From Anaerolineales bacterium (GTDB lineage Bacteria; Chloroflexota; Anaerolineae; 4572-78; J111), in assembly GCA_020634855.1 (NCBI GenBank), contig JACKAU010000029.1:1-33645 (forward strand): a stretch of DNA of 33,645 nt. Reading direction: 5' to 3'. The translations under genes and the position numbers were made by a program. This document shows, one piece after another, positions 1 to 9,100 of the stretch. Each line of letters starts with the position of its first letter. Position 1 is the first letter of the stretch. Under the pieces are notes generated by a model. It saw only the letters and a program-made list of their open reading frames with translations, had not been told where the DNA came from and did not search any database.

Positions 1-156
1 CGAAGGATATCCAATTCCAGACTCAGGTTAAAACGTATTGTTGCTCAAGCTAACGGCTAGAGTTTGGATCTGCCAATCCAAGCCGGGCCACTTGCCTGCA
101 TGGCCTATACTCATCCATGAAAAATAGGCGAAATAGCCTAATATATCTTTGGTGAC

Positions 157-300
157 ATACGCGATATGGCTTAGTAACTCTCAATGATTTATCTTAAATA
201 AGGGGAGGTAGGCTATATTTTTGGCCTGAATCCTTACTTTTACCCTACGCTTAAGCGACATCGCGTATTGCCTATTGAAATACTAAGCCAAATGGCGTAT
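157..300. repeat. Long inverted repeat upstream of the SecD-like gene
   Basis: The 20 bases at 157-176 are the reverse complement of 281-300 with two mismatches; TACTAAGCCA is the perfectly matched core of the right arm. A third, weaker relative of the motif lies near 258-275 (acatcgcgtattgcctattg). The right arm falls exactly on the spacer and -10 region of the promoter at 275-303, so the pair could be operator sites about 124 bp apart, or a large hairpin. Bases 1-156 hold no gene I can support, only a small TAGGC/GCCTA inverted repeat near 125-140. Confidence 0.6.
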
Positions 301-303
301 AAT
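275..303 (+). promoter_or_regulatory. Sigma70-type promoter for the SecD-like gene
   Basis: A -35 hexamer TTGAAA (275-280) and a perfect -10 TATAAT (298-303) are separated by 17 bp. The expected transcription start is near 310, giving a leader of under 30 nt. The spacer is occupied by the right arm of the inverted repeat, which suggests that a DNA-binding protein could compete with RNA polymerase here. No such regulator is encoded next to it in the window. Confidence 0.7.
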
Positions 304-337
304 GGAGGCGAATTAGGAAAGGGAAAAAATCGAACCG

Positions 338-1066
338 ATGAAAAGACAACTTGCCATCTTTTTGACTGTTTTTTTAGCCTTGTCCGCGATGTGGCTGATT
401 TATGGCTCAAAAGTAGTTGCCCAACTCCGCTTAGATTCCCGAATAGCGATTGATGAGCAGGGAACCCAGATTATTCTAACCCCAAAAAATTCAAGCGTAT
501 CCCAGGAATATTTATTAGAAGCCCAACGTGTGGTCACCAAGCGGCTCAATCAGCTACAACCGGCCGATTATCATCAGGTGCTGACGGACCAAGGTTACCT
601 GGAGGTGCATCTCACCGACTCCGAGGATGCGCCTCACCTTATAAACATCGTATCGCGGGTGGGTGAGGTGGAGTTTATCGATGGGGGCAGCGTACCGCCT
701 ATCGGCAAATTTGTCGAAACAACCTCGGCCGCTTCGCCCTCAACCGGCGCGTACCAAACGCTTTTTTCCGGCCAGGACATTATGAGTGTGCTGCCGCCTG
801 AAGACGGGCAGCTTTTCTACCAAATTACCCCTACTCCCGCAGCAGCGCAGCGATTCTCAGAATTTATTATGGCTCATCCCAATGGCTACATCTGCTTGGT
901 TATTGACGATGAGGTCATTAACTGTTCCAAGATGTACTTCTGGTCGGGCGACACGCTGGAGATTTTACCCAACCTGAGCAGCGAGACCGGACTGAGCCTA
1001 TCGGATTTAGGCGTCTTTCTCAACAGTGGGCCGCTGCCCATAACGTTGCAAGTGGTGACCGATTAA
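338..1066 (+). CDS. Membrane-anchored SecD periplasmic-domain-like protein
   Basis: This 242-residue protein has one N-terminal hydrophobic segment (about residues 5-23) and then a soluble region facing outward. The region with VVTKRLNQL and VGEVEFIDG matches the pattern of the first SecD periplasmic subdomain (RVNxLG...IGxxAxLEF). The segment ICLVIDDEVINCSK followed by LGVFLNSGPLPITLQVV matches the SecD end of P1 (AIVLDGxVISAP ... LLNAGALPAPLKVV). SecD is normally about 400-600 residues with five further membrane helices that form the translocase; these are absent and a terminator follows the stop codon directly. It is therefore not a functional SecD by itself. It could be a stand-alone accessory or regulatory protein, or a remnant. 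The start is the ATG before the hydrophobic segment; a purine-rich AGGAAAGGG lies about 14 nt upstream, further than usual. The family call is confident, the role unknown. Confidence 0.72.
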   Translation: MKRQLAIFLTVFLALSAMWLIYGSKVVAQLRLDSRIAIDEQGTQIILTPKNSSVSQEYLLEAQRVVTKRLNQLQPADYHQVLTDQGYLEVHLTDSEDAPHLINIVSRVGEVEFIDGGSVPPIGKFVETTSAASPSTGAYQTLFSGQDIMSVLPPEDGQLFYQITPTPAAAQRFSEFIMAHPNGYICLVIDDEVINCSKMYFWSGDTLEILPNLSSETGLSLSDLGVFLNSGPLPITLQVVTD

Positions 1067-1072
1067 CTTTTG

Positions 1073-1100
1073 AAAACAGGTGATCTTCACCTGTTTTTTT
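1073..1100 (+). terminator. Rho-independent terminator of the SecD-like gene
   Basis: The arms AAAACAGGTGA (1073-1083) and TCACCTGTTTT (1087-1097) form a perfect 11-bp stem with a 3-base loop, followed by T residues to 1100. It starts 6 bases after the stop codon and lies tail to tail with the end of the minus-strand glycosyltransferase block. On the minus strand only a four-T run follows the stem, so it may also stop transcripts arriving from that side, but less well. Confidence 0.85.
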
Positions 1101-1102
1101 GT

Positions 1103-3157
1103 TTACTCAACCACCCATTCTCCCAAGATCACTGCGCTTTCGCCGCTCTGATCATCGATAACGCCCAGCCGGGCAAACGTCTCCGGATGGTAAAACCCGA
1201 CCAGCAGCCGGTAGCGTCCCGGCTGTAAATCCGGCGGCAAGGCCAGAGCGGCGCCATCGCGCACCACCTCATCATTTTTTAGTAAATCCCCCCAGCGAGA
1301 CGAGGGAACCTTATTATCGTAAATGAAGTGATCCGCCTGGGCGACCGTGTTGTTGTTCGCATCGCGTAGATGAACCAGAACCTTGGCCCCGAAGGGCAAA
1401 TTACCCTGCCAGAATAAGGTCAGGTACATCACCCCGCCGGGAGCCGGCTGAGACGGATTAACGGTATAGCCCCGTAATCGAGCGCCGCCGTCAAACTCGG
1501 CATTAAGCATAACCTCCGCCTCCCTGGCTAACGGCCAGTGGCCGGGCCGGGTGCTTAACGCCCACACCCCGCCTTCGCCCCATTGTTTATCCATTTGTTC
1601 CAAGATTTGTTGCTGCAAGTAGCCATCATAGCTATTAAACAGCCAAAATTCCTGCGTAACCAGCCAAATCCGGTGGTCGCCGGTCAAGACCTGATTGAAC
1701 GCCTCAGCTGTGTCGAGCCAGATGGCTCCGGTGTAGCGGTCGCCCACTTCGCCGTCGGGCCGCACGATGAGCTTGGGCGATGACTGAACCAGGTAGTAAT
1801 CGCTCTGATCGAGATAGAGCCAACTGGCCGGTGGATGCATGCTCATGACCCGGTCGCCCTCCGCCAGATTGTCCCGGACGTGATTAAACGCCTGATCGTA
1901 GCGATTCCAGCCGCCGCTGCTGCCGCTGTTGAAGATGTAGGCCAGCGGCGGCCAAAAGGGTAGGGTTAGCAGGATCGCCAGAATGGCCGCCGCGCCCGTT
2001 TGCCACTGCTGTTTGTGAGCCGTGGGCCATGGGACTAAGGCGACGATTTCCCGGCCGCCGTGCGCCCCCAGCAATAGAAAAATGCCCTGAACCTGCATCA
2101 ATAAGTAGCGCGATCGCTGCCAGTGCGGCTCGATGGCCAGGACCAGCACGGCCACGACGGTGATAAAAATACAGCCTAGGAACAGGGCGCCCACGTCACG
2201 CGCGCGACGTTCTCCCTTTAGAAGTCGAACCAGGCTAATGGCTAACCCCACTAGAGTCAACGCCAGAATAGCACCGTGGGGCCGATCAATGAAATAGGCT
2301 CCGTAAGCTTCCCAGGCGTGGCCTAAGTCTGAAGGAATTTGCAAGAATTTGTTGCTCAATGCGCCGACCTTTGCCTCGAGACCCTGGTTTTCCGTCTGGA
2401 ATTCGACGCTCGGCGGCGGCTGAAAAATGACGCCGGACGACATCGCCAAAGCGAAGACAATTAGCAAGAAGATGGCGTCACGAAGTAGCTTTTTCTGCCA
2501 TCGGATGATGTTGAACCACCACAGCCCAAGGCCCGCCGCAAACCAGCCTGGCATCAAGACCACCGTTGAGAAATGAGAAAGTAGGGTTAGGCCATAGGTC
2601 AGGGCGAAACTAAGCCGGTAGCGAACCGAGTCGCGGGTCAAGCCCAACCACAGCAGCGCCGCCGCCAGCAGGCCGAGCCATTGCGCCAGCGTGATCATTC
2701 TGGCTCGGCCGCCCCATTCAACCGATTCCAGACTCACTGCCAGCCACAACGCCGCCAGTAGTCCCACCCATTTTGAGCGCAGCACCCGCGTCCCCAACCA
2801 GTAAACGGTGACCACCCCCAACGTTCCAAAGATCACTGCCGGCCAGCGGCCCAGCGCCTCGCTGAAACCGAACAGGCGGAACAACCCCCCGGTGAGGTAG
2901 GAGTAAGGCAACCCCGGATCGTACATAAGCCCGGTTGGATAGCGCGGCAGCCCTGTCTCGGCAATAAATTTGGCAGCGGCCAGGGTGAAAAATTCATCGA
3001 TGTGATATTGGAACAGCGTCAGGTAACGCAAACGGAGGGCGAAGGCGACAATAGCGATTAGAAGAATGAAGAATGAAGAATGAAGAATAGAGAAAGGAAA
3101 ATGAGTGACTAAGTAAGTGGAAGCGTTGGTCGTTTTCGACGAGTGTTCATTATTCAT
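1103..3157 (-). CDS. GT-C glycosyltransferase, PMT/ArnT-like, one beta domain
   Basis: A 684-residue polytopic membrane protein. After the first membrane helix comes YHIDEFFTLA with Asp54-Glu55, the acidic pair expected in the first outer loop of PMT/ArnT-type GT-C enzymes, which use polyprenyl-phosphate sugars. A second loop has GGRARMITLAQ, shared almost exactly with the gene at 18964-20994 (GSRARMYTLA), so these two form one subfamily. Hydrophobic helices run to about residue 415; an outer soluble part follows and ends in a beta-sandwich domain (about 547-684) with VYLTLFW-like and GRYRLLVGFY strands and the ending SGESAVIL. The ATG overlaps the previous stop by one base (TAATG), so translation is probably coupled. 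The residues before helix 1 (about 23-32, ILHSSFF) are encoded by a 4x7-bp tandem repeat. Last gene of the block; acceptor and sugar are unknown. Confidence 0.85.
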   Translation of the reverse strand: MNNEHSSKTTNASTYLVTHFPFSILHSSFFILLIAIVAFALRLRYLTLFQYHIDEFFTLAAAKFIAETGLPRYPTGLMYDPGLPYSYLTGGLFRLFGFSEALGRWPAVIFGTLGVVTVYWLGTRVLRSKWVGLLAALWLAVSLESVEWGGRARMITLAQWLGLLAAALLWLGLTRDSVRYRLSFALTYGLTLLSHFSTVVLMPGWFAAGLGLWWFNIIRWQKKLLRDAIFLLIVFALAMSSGVIFQPPPSVEFQTENQGLEAKVGALSNKFLQIPSDLGHAWEAYGAYFIDRPHGAILALTLVGLAISLVRLLKGERRARDVGALFLGCIFITVVAVLVLAIEPHWQRSRYLLMQVQGIFLLLGAHGGREIVALVPWPTAHKQQWQTGAAAILAILLTLPFWPPLAYIFNSGSSGGWNRYDQAFNHVRDNLAEGDRVMSMHPPASWLYLDQSDYYLVQSSPKLIVRPDGEVGDRYTGAIWLDTAEAFNQVLTGDHRIWLVTQEFWLFNSYDGYLQQQILEQMDKQWGEGGVWALSTRPGHWPLAREAEVMLNAEFDGGARLRGYTVNPSQPAPGGVMYLTLFWQGNLPFGAKVLVHLRDANNNTVAQADHFIYDNKVPSSRWGDLLKNDEVVRDGAALALPPDLQPGRYRLLVGFYHPETFARLGVIDDQSGESAVILGEWVVE
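3061..3088. repeat. 4 x 7-bp tandem repeat inside GT-C gene
   Basis: Four perfect copies of GAAGAAT on the plus strand. On the coding strand they add a heptapeptide-type stretch (ILHSSFF) just before and into the first membrane helix of the GT-C protein at 1103-3157. None of the three coding-strand frames contains a stop in this repeat. Confidence 0.9.
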
Positions 3158-3174
3158 TATTCATCATTCATCAT
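3147..3174. repeat. 4 x 7-bp repeat spanning a stop/start junction
   Basis: Two copies of TCATTAT and two of TCATCAT in tandem. The array covers the last codons and stop of the GT-C gene at 3157-6069 and the start codon of the next one, which overlap as TAATG. The repeat therefore creates the coupling signal between the two genes. Confidence 0.88.
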
Positions 3175-6069
3175 TTTAATTTCAATGGCGTCGTTGGGTT
3201 GGGGCATACCTTTGGCGTCGGTCACCGGTAGACGGACGCCGTCGATAGGGCGATACAAACCAATTAGTATCGTGTAGTCATTGGCTATTGTGTCGGCTGG
3301 CGCATCAAGTTGGTGCTGGCTGAGAACCACATCGCCGGGCTGCCAGGCCGAGGTGGGAAAGATACCTTGACCGGGTGGAACGTCACTCTGAGCCACGAGT
3401 TCACCGGCCGGGCTGAGCAGATGCAGGAAGGCGGTATACGGTTGATCGGGGGCGGCGATGGCTTGCCAATACAACGTGACCTCAAGCCGGTTTGCCTCGA
3501 TCTTCGCGTCGTAGCCGAGCAATCGAAGCTGATCGTTAAAGGTGGCATCCATCTTGTGCGATCCGGCGTACACCGGCCACTGTTCCGGCTCGACTCGAAA
3601 CGTGGTGATTGCGCCGGGAATAGCTTCACCGGCTAGATTGCGCACCGGCAACGGTGTTAGCGTATCGGGCAGAAAAAGGCCGACATCCAACCGTACCTGG
3701 GCCGGCGCCGGTAAGCTGGCCGGTAGTTCGAGCGGCCAGCTTTCGCGGATAACCTCGCCGGGCCGCCAACTTGTGGTGGCCCGATTAGGATCAACCGGCG
3801 GACCGTTGACCAGCGCGACTTGCTCCTCGCCGAGAAATGCCTGAAGGCTGATATAAGCATCTCGATCCAGCGCTCGGATGGCCTGCCAGTAGAGGGTGAC
3901 GGTCAACGTGTCGCCGGGATGGATGTGCGCCGGCGCGAGTTCATACGCCAGCAAGCGCACGTGGTCGTAGTAGGTATGTTCGAGCGGCGTAGCCGAAGCC
4001 GGAACGGCCTCTGCCGCCAGTCGAGCGAAGGCGACCTCCGGTTCGACACGTTCCAGCGCGCCGCTGGCTGCAACCTCGACAGCTGACCAGCCGGCGGCAA
4101 AATCGACAGTTTGCCAAGTAGCGTCAGATTGCTGGACGCCGATCTGAAGATCGTACAGACCAGGCGGTAGGGATGCGCCGGAAAGATAGCAGTCGCTCTC
4201 GACCACTTCGCCGGGGATGCGGGCGGCCGGCTCAAAACTGGAGCGAGGGGTACAGGCCAGCCAGTCGCTGTGCTGGGACTGGTTGGTCCATAATCGGACC
4301 GCCAGCGGCCGTTCCGTTTCGCTGAGATTTTCCCAGATGAGCCGTACGGTCACAGCATTCTCGGCCTTTTCCCACCGGTAGCCGAACAGCCTCATTTGGC
4401 CATCAATCTTAGCCACTTGCGGATCGGCCGAGAATTGGATTGGGTTGGGATAAATTTGCGCATAGTCAATGCCATCTATCGTAATGACTTTCTCCGGTGG
4501 GATGTGCTGTTCAAAGTAGTGAATTACGCCGGGGCTGGGATCGAGTTTGCGCTGCGACTGCTGGACGTAAAATACAATTTTGTCGGCGCGCGTCCAGTCG
4601 CCGGCGGCATCCAGGTTGATGCGGGTGCCCTTAAAGCCCATCAGATATTGAAAAAAGCGGCTAGCGACGACCATCGATTCCGGATTGTCCTGGCTTTGCA
4701 GGTAATCGGCGACTTGATCCATGCCTTCGCCCCAACCGATGCGGGTTAGCCGGGTGGCGACCGATCCGCCGCCGGCCAACGGGTTGAAATAGGAAAAGTA
4801 GTACGGATGAAAAGGCAGTGCGGTGGCGAGTTGGATCGCTAATAGGACGCCGCCGGCCAGCCAGATGCGTCGCCGAGGCCAAGCGAGCTGTTGAGCCGTG
4901 TTAAGGTAGGCGGCCGCTGCCAATACGTTCAACGCCGGAAAAGCGGCCATCAAAAAGCGATCCTGTTTGTGGCTGCCCAGACTCATTCCGCCGATGTATA
5001 GAACGGCATAGGCCAGCACCGCCCACAGCCCCGGCTCATCGAGCCACTCCCGCCATCTTGCCGGCGCCGCCCAGTGGCGGCGAACGAGCAACCACACCCC
5101 TAGCAGCAGCCCGATCAACATCAGGGGCGTAGTGCGCAGGATGAAGATAACCGGATAGAAGAGTAGGCCGGGATCTTCATCTAAGACGGTTTGGCCGAGG
5201 AAAAATATTTTGACCCCTTCTTCACCGACTTTGCCGATTAAGTAGTTCGTCATCAGGTTAAAGGTTGGGCCGGGTATGGTCCAGGTGGCGGGCCACAACA
5301 AGATAAATGTAGCCACAACCGTCGCTAGCCAACTCGCTATCGTCAAGACAAAATGGCGTAGGGCAGGCCACCATCGGGTTTCGAGGTGAAGATGCCAGAC
5401 CAGGCTGATGACCCCAAACATCGGCAGCAGCACCAACGCCTGCGATTTGGTCAGCCAGGCCAGCCCACCAAATATGCCGGAAATCAACAGGTGGGGCCAG
5501 TAGCGCTGTTCTCGGTGGGCGGCAATGAGCGCCAATAGGGACAGCATCATCAAGCCGGTAAGCAGCCCCTCGGCTCGATTGACCCGGCTGTCGCTGAGGT
5601 AAAAGGGGTCGAGGCTAATCAGAACCGCGGCAAGCAAGGCCAATCGCTGCCCAAACAGTTTACGCAAGTACAGAAATATGCCGACGACCAGCAGCGTGTT
5701 AGCCAAGACCACCGGAAAACGTTGGAGCCAGAGGGTGTCGGTGCGATCCCACTCGTGGACTAGTAAATAGACCCCGGCATCGCCTATCCAGCTTCCTTGC
5801 AAAACCGACCGGTAGAGCGAAGCCAAAAAGAGCCAAATCGTTTCCAACCAGACCGGGAAGATACCGGGATAGCCGTCGCCGACGAGCGTACCGGGCAGAT
5901 TGCCGGCCAGCAGCGCTCGATAGAAATCAACCGCCCAGTCCCATCGATCCGGTTCATCGACGACCCGAAAGACGTTGAGGGAGGTCAATCGTACGGCGGC
6001 AGCCAGGATAAAGACAAATAATGTTTCGATATAGAGTTGATATTTTTGTAAGACGTTACGTTTTAGCAT
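3157..6069 (-). CDS. GT-C glycosyltransferase with three beta domains
   Basis: A polytopic GT-C enzyme of 970 residues from the ATG at 6069; a GTG one codon earlier is possible and neither has a clear ribosome binding site. Catalytic-type signs are VVDEPDRW after helix 1 (Asp38-Glu39) and SRVNRAEG near residue 162. It has the DEP/SR-N-G pattern, HPYYFSYFNPLAGG and IGWGEGMDQ (near 445), shared with the genes at 6177, 11423 and 21110. Membrane helices end near residue 420. Three beta-sandwich copies follow, at about 559-660, 703-825 and 848-965, recognisable by LxLxLYWQA, TSAWQPGDVV and YTILIGLYRP. These resemble carbohydrate-binding or interaction modules, but their ligand is unknown. It is followed by the coupled gene at 1103-3157 and preceded by a 107-bp gap holding 9-mer repeats. 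Confidence 0.87.
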   Translation of the reverse strand: MLKRNVLQKYQLYIETLFVFILAAAVRLTSLNVFRVVDEPDRWDWAVDFYRALLAGNLPGTLVGDGYPGIFPVWLETIWLFLASLYRSVLQGSWIGDAGVYLLVHEWDRTDTLWLQRFPVVLANTLLVVGIFLYLRKLFGQRLALLAAVLISLDPFYLSDSRVNRAEGLLTGLMMLSLLALIAAHREQRYWPHLLISGIFGGLAWLTKSQALVLLPMFGVISLVWHLHLETRWWPALRHFVLTIASWLATVVATFILLWPATWTIPGPTFNLMTNYLIGKVGEEGVKIFFLGQTVLDEDPGLLFYPVIFILRTTPLMLIGLLLGVWLLVRRHWAAPARWREWLDEPGLWAVLAYAVLYIGGMSLGSHKQDRFLMAAFPALNVLAAAAYLNTAQQLAWPRRRIWLAGGVLLAIQLATALPFHPYYFSYFNPLAGGGSVATRLTRIGWGEGMDQVADYLQSQDNPESMVVASRFFQYLMGFKGTRINLDAAGDWTRADKIVFYVQQSQRKLDPSPGVIHYFEQHIPPEKVITIDGIDYAQIYPNPIQFSADPQVAKIDGQMRLFGYRWEKAENAVTVRLIWENLSETERPLAVRLWTNQSQHSDWLACTPRSSFEPAARIPGEVVESDCYLSGASLPPGLYDLQIGVQQSDATWQTVDFAAGWSAVEVAASGALERVEPEVAFARLAAEAVPASATPLEHTYYDHVRLLAYELAPAHIHPGDTLTVTLYWQAIRALDRDAYISLQAFLGEEQVALVNGPPVDPNRATTSWRPGEVIRESWPLELPASLPAPAQVRLDVGLFLPDTLTPLPVRNLAGEAIPGAITTFRVEPEQWPVYAGSHKMDATFNDQLRLLGYDAKIEANRLEVTLYWQAIAAPDQPYTAFLHLLSPAGELVAQSDVPPGQGIFPTSAWQPGDVVLSQHQLDAPADTIANDYTILIGLYRPIDGVRLPVTDAKGMPQPNDAIEIKMMNDE

Positions 6070-6084
6070 CACATAAAGTTAGTA

Positions 6085-6181
6085 GGGTTGGTCGAGTTTG
6101 TGGAGTTGATAGAGTTTGTAGAGTTAGGAAATTTATGGAGGTCTTAAGCATCAAAACTCCAAGAACTCCAAGAACTCTAAT
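6085..6181. repeat. 9-bp tandem repeats in opposite orientations
   Basis: Five degenerate 9-mers of the type GAGTTTGTA lie at 6085-6129, and three of the reverse type AACTCCAAG at 6155-6181. They fill the gap between two GT-C genes and run into the last codons of the gene ending at 6177. Because the two sets are inverted (GAGTT versus AACTC), the transcript could fold into a hairpin just after that stop codon. The same 9-mer family occurs at 7936-7971. Confidence 0.8.
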
Positions 6182-9100
6182 TACTGGTAACGGGTGGCGA
6201 GTTTATGGTTACGGGGATTGTAAGATGATCGTCGCCGTTGGGCAAAGTGAGGCGTTCGCCGGTTTCGACGCGGTAGAGCGCCAGCAATAAATGGTGTGGC
6301 TCCCGGCCGACGTCGGCCGGAATGTCCAGCGTGACGGGATCGGCCACAATTTCACCGGCGGCCCAAGTCGTGGTAGGCGCAGTCCCATCGAGCGGCATGC
6401 TGTCCCGTTGGGCAATGACTTGCTGCTCGGCGTCGAGCAGTTGGGCGGTCAGCGTATAATCGACGTCAATCAGGTTCTGGGCTTGCCAGACTAATTCAAG
6501 GTCGAGCGGTTGGCCGGGCGTCACGATCAAGACCGGCGGCTCGATTTCAGCGTGGCGCAGTCCCAGCAGTTCTATCGCTTCGCCGAATTGCGTATGGGTC
6601 GCCAAATCAAGCGACGGCGGTTCAAATAAACGGGGCCGGCCGTCAACCGAGACGGTGAATAACGTGACCGGCGGTTCGGTTCTCAGACGGACGTCAAGCC
6701 GGTAGTCGCCCGGCGGAACGTTGGCCGGCAAGGTCAAGCGCCAGGGGTCGCGGATAATGTCGCCGGCCTGCCAGCGGGCGGTTGTAAAGTTGCCGGCCGC
6801 CGGTAGGCTCTCCCATTGGGCGCGGGTGGTACCGTTGGTATCAACCAGAAGCAGTGAAACAAAATAATCGGTAGAAATCGTTTGTCCGGCTTGCCAGTAC
6901 AGGACCATTTCACGCGTTTCGCCTGGCTGCCAGGCTGCGCCGGTTGGGGGCGGGTCGAGCAGGCCCAACAAGTTAATCTTGCCGTCAACCAGTGGCATAT
7001 TAAGCGGCTGCGCCAGCGGCAAATCGGTTACGTCCGGCGGCGTCTCGGGCCGATCAACCTTGACCTGAACATCCGCTAGTGCTAGCGGGAAATCGCCGAC
7101 GCGCTCGCCGGTGGCCGGGCGGTCGATCCACGACTTGAGGTAGTAGTCGCCGGGCGGCGTGCCGGGAAATACCGTTAAAGCGAGTTTATCATAGGCGACC
7201 ATACCTTCCTGCCATTGCTCAAAAGGCAGGCGCGCCTCCGTACCGAGCGATTGCCCCAGTCCCCACACCTCGCCGTTGTAATCGACCAGGCTGAGCCCAA
7301 TCGGCTCGTCCGGTGATTTGCCCAGCCACTCCCAGTAAAGCTCGACCGTGGCGGCCTGGCCGGACTGAAGCGTTTGGACGCGCTCGCCGGTTGGGTCCAG
7401 CAGGTTGAAGCCCAGAAGTTCGGCTTGACCGACCAGCCGAGCGTCATTTTCGATGATGCGCTGGAGGCTGAGTGACGGATAAATCCAGGCATAATCGAGA
7501 CCGTTCAGCGTGACGACGTGGGCCGGCGGCACAGCCTGATAAAATTCCAATGCGCCGGTGGTCGGTAGTTGGCGCTGGATTTGGTTGATGTACAAGATGA
7601 CGTAATCGGCGGCCAGGCCGGGTTTGGGCGTGCGCGAAATTTTGGCCTCGTCGATTTTATAGATGGCGTGGCCGTCGAAGTAGGGTTCGAACGTGGTGCT
7701 GTACCAGGCCACGGCGTCGGTGTCCTGTACTTCGGGTTGGCTGTTGAGCCAGCGCGCCGCCTCGTCCAGACCCTCGCCCCAACCGACGATGATCATTTCG
7801 GCGGCTTTTGGCCCGCCGCCGAGCAAGCGGTTGTAGTAGGTAAAGTAGTAGGGATAGGTGGGCAAGATGAGGACGAGTTGGAGCAGGGCGAGGCCAAGAA
7901 TGAGGAGAGATTGGAGATTGGAGATTGGAGATTTTGAGTTCGTAGAGTTGGTAGAGTTTATGGAGTTTGTAGCGTTGGCGGTGGTGGTTTTGGAGGTGCG
8001 GCTGAGGGTGGCGAGGAGGGTAGTGTAGCCGAGGGCGGCGAGGGTGATGAGGGCAGGGAAGGCAGGCAGGATGTAGCGATCTTGTTTTTTGCCGCCGATG
8101 GTGACGAGGCAGGCGAAGGCGAAGGCGAAGGCGAATAGAATCAGGATGGTGCGGGTAGGGATGGTTGGGGGGCGTTTTTTGATCGCAGCGATGATGAGGC
8201 CAATGATTAGGAGCAGCCAGCCAAGCCAGATAATTGCAGTGGTTTTAAACAGGGTAACGATGGCGTAAAAACTGAAGCCGGGATCAGGCACGGGCTGGCC
8301 CAGAAAGAAGCTGCCTTTTTGATGGGGACTGCCGGAGGCGCGTAAAGCGTCGTTGGCGATGGCGAGGGCGCGGCCAACCGGATCGACCCACATGGCCGGC
8401 CAGAGCAAGACGAAGATAACCCCAGCAGCGACAGACCATATCACGATGTCGATGATCGTGGCGCGAATGGCTTGGAGCCAAGTTGGCTGCCGGCGCACGT
8501 GCAGAATCAGGATCGTCACGGCGATGAAGGCTCCTAAAAAGAGAGCTGGGTATTTGCTGAGAAAGGCCAGGCCGCCGAAGATTCCAGAAATGATCAGGAA
8601 CGGTCGGGAGGAGATTGGAGATTGGAGATTGGAGATGGGGGATTGAGAGCTGGCAGCGGGAAGAGCGCGGAGGAAGGCAAGCAGGGAGAGCCACATAAAG
8701 AGAGTAACCGGACCATCGTGGCCGAGGATGCGGGTCAGAGCCAAGGTGAAGGGATCGAGGGCAATGAGTAGCGCGGCCAGCAAGGCGGCAGGTCGTCCGA
8801 AGACGGCGCGGCCCCACCAGAAGGTGAGAACAGCGGTCAGGGTCGCTAATAAGACAATCGGCAGGCGAATGAGCGGTAGAATGGACGGATCGAGCGGATC
8901 AAACGGGATGACCGCCAGAAAATCGGTCAAGTTGCCGGGAAAGCCCTGGCGAGCGTATTCCAACAGCAAGCCGATGCTGCCGGCCCACATCGTGGTAACG
9001 CCCGGCGCGGGGCTGTCGAATGTGGCGGCCCAGTCGGCGCGGGCCAGGGCATCGAGAAATATTATTGAGCGCCCAAACCAGGATTTTGGCTCATCGGCGG

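Noticed and set aside
268..453. Short plus-strand ORF overlapping the promoter and the SecD-like gene start
   Set aside because: It begins inside the promoter and is out of frame with the recognisable SecD-like protein, so it is a chance frame.
8284..8817. ORF of 177 codons on the minus strand inside a GT-C gene
   Set aside because: It is an out-of-frame shadow of the GT-C gene, with a composition rich in Arg, Pro and Ser and no family features.
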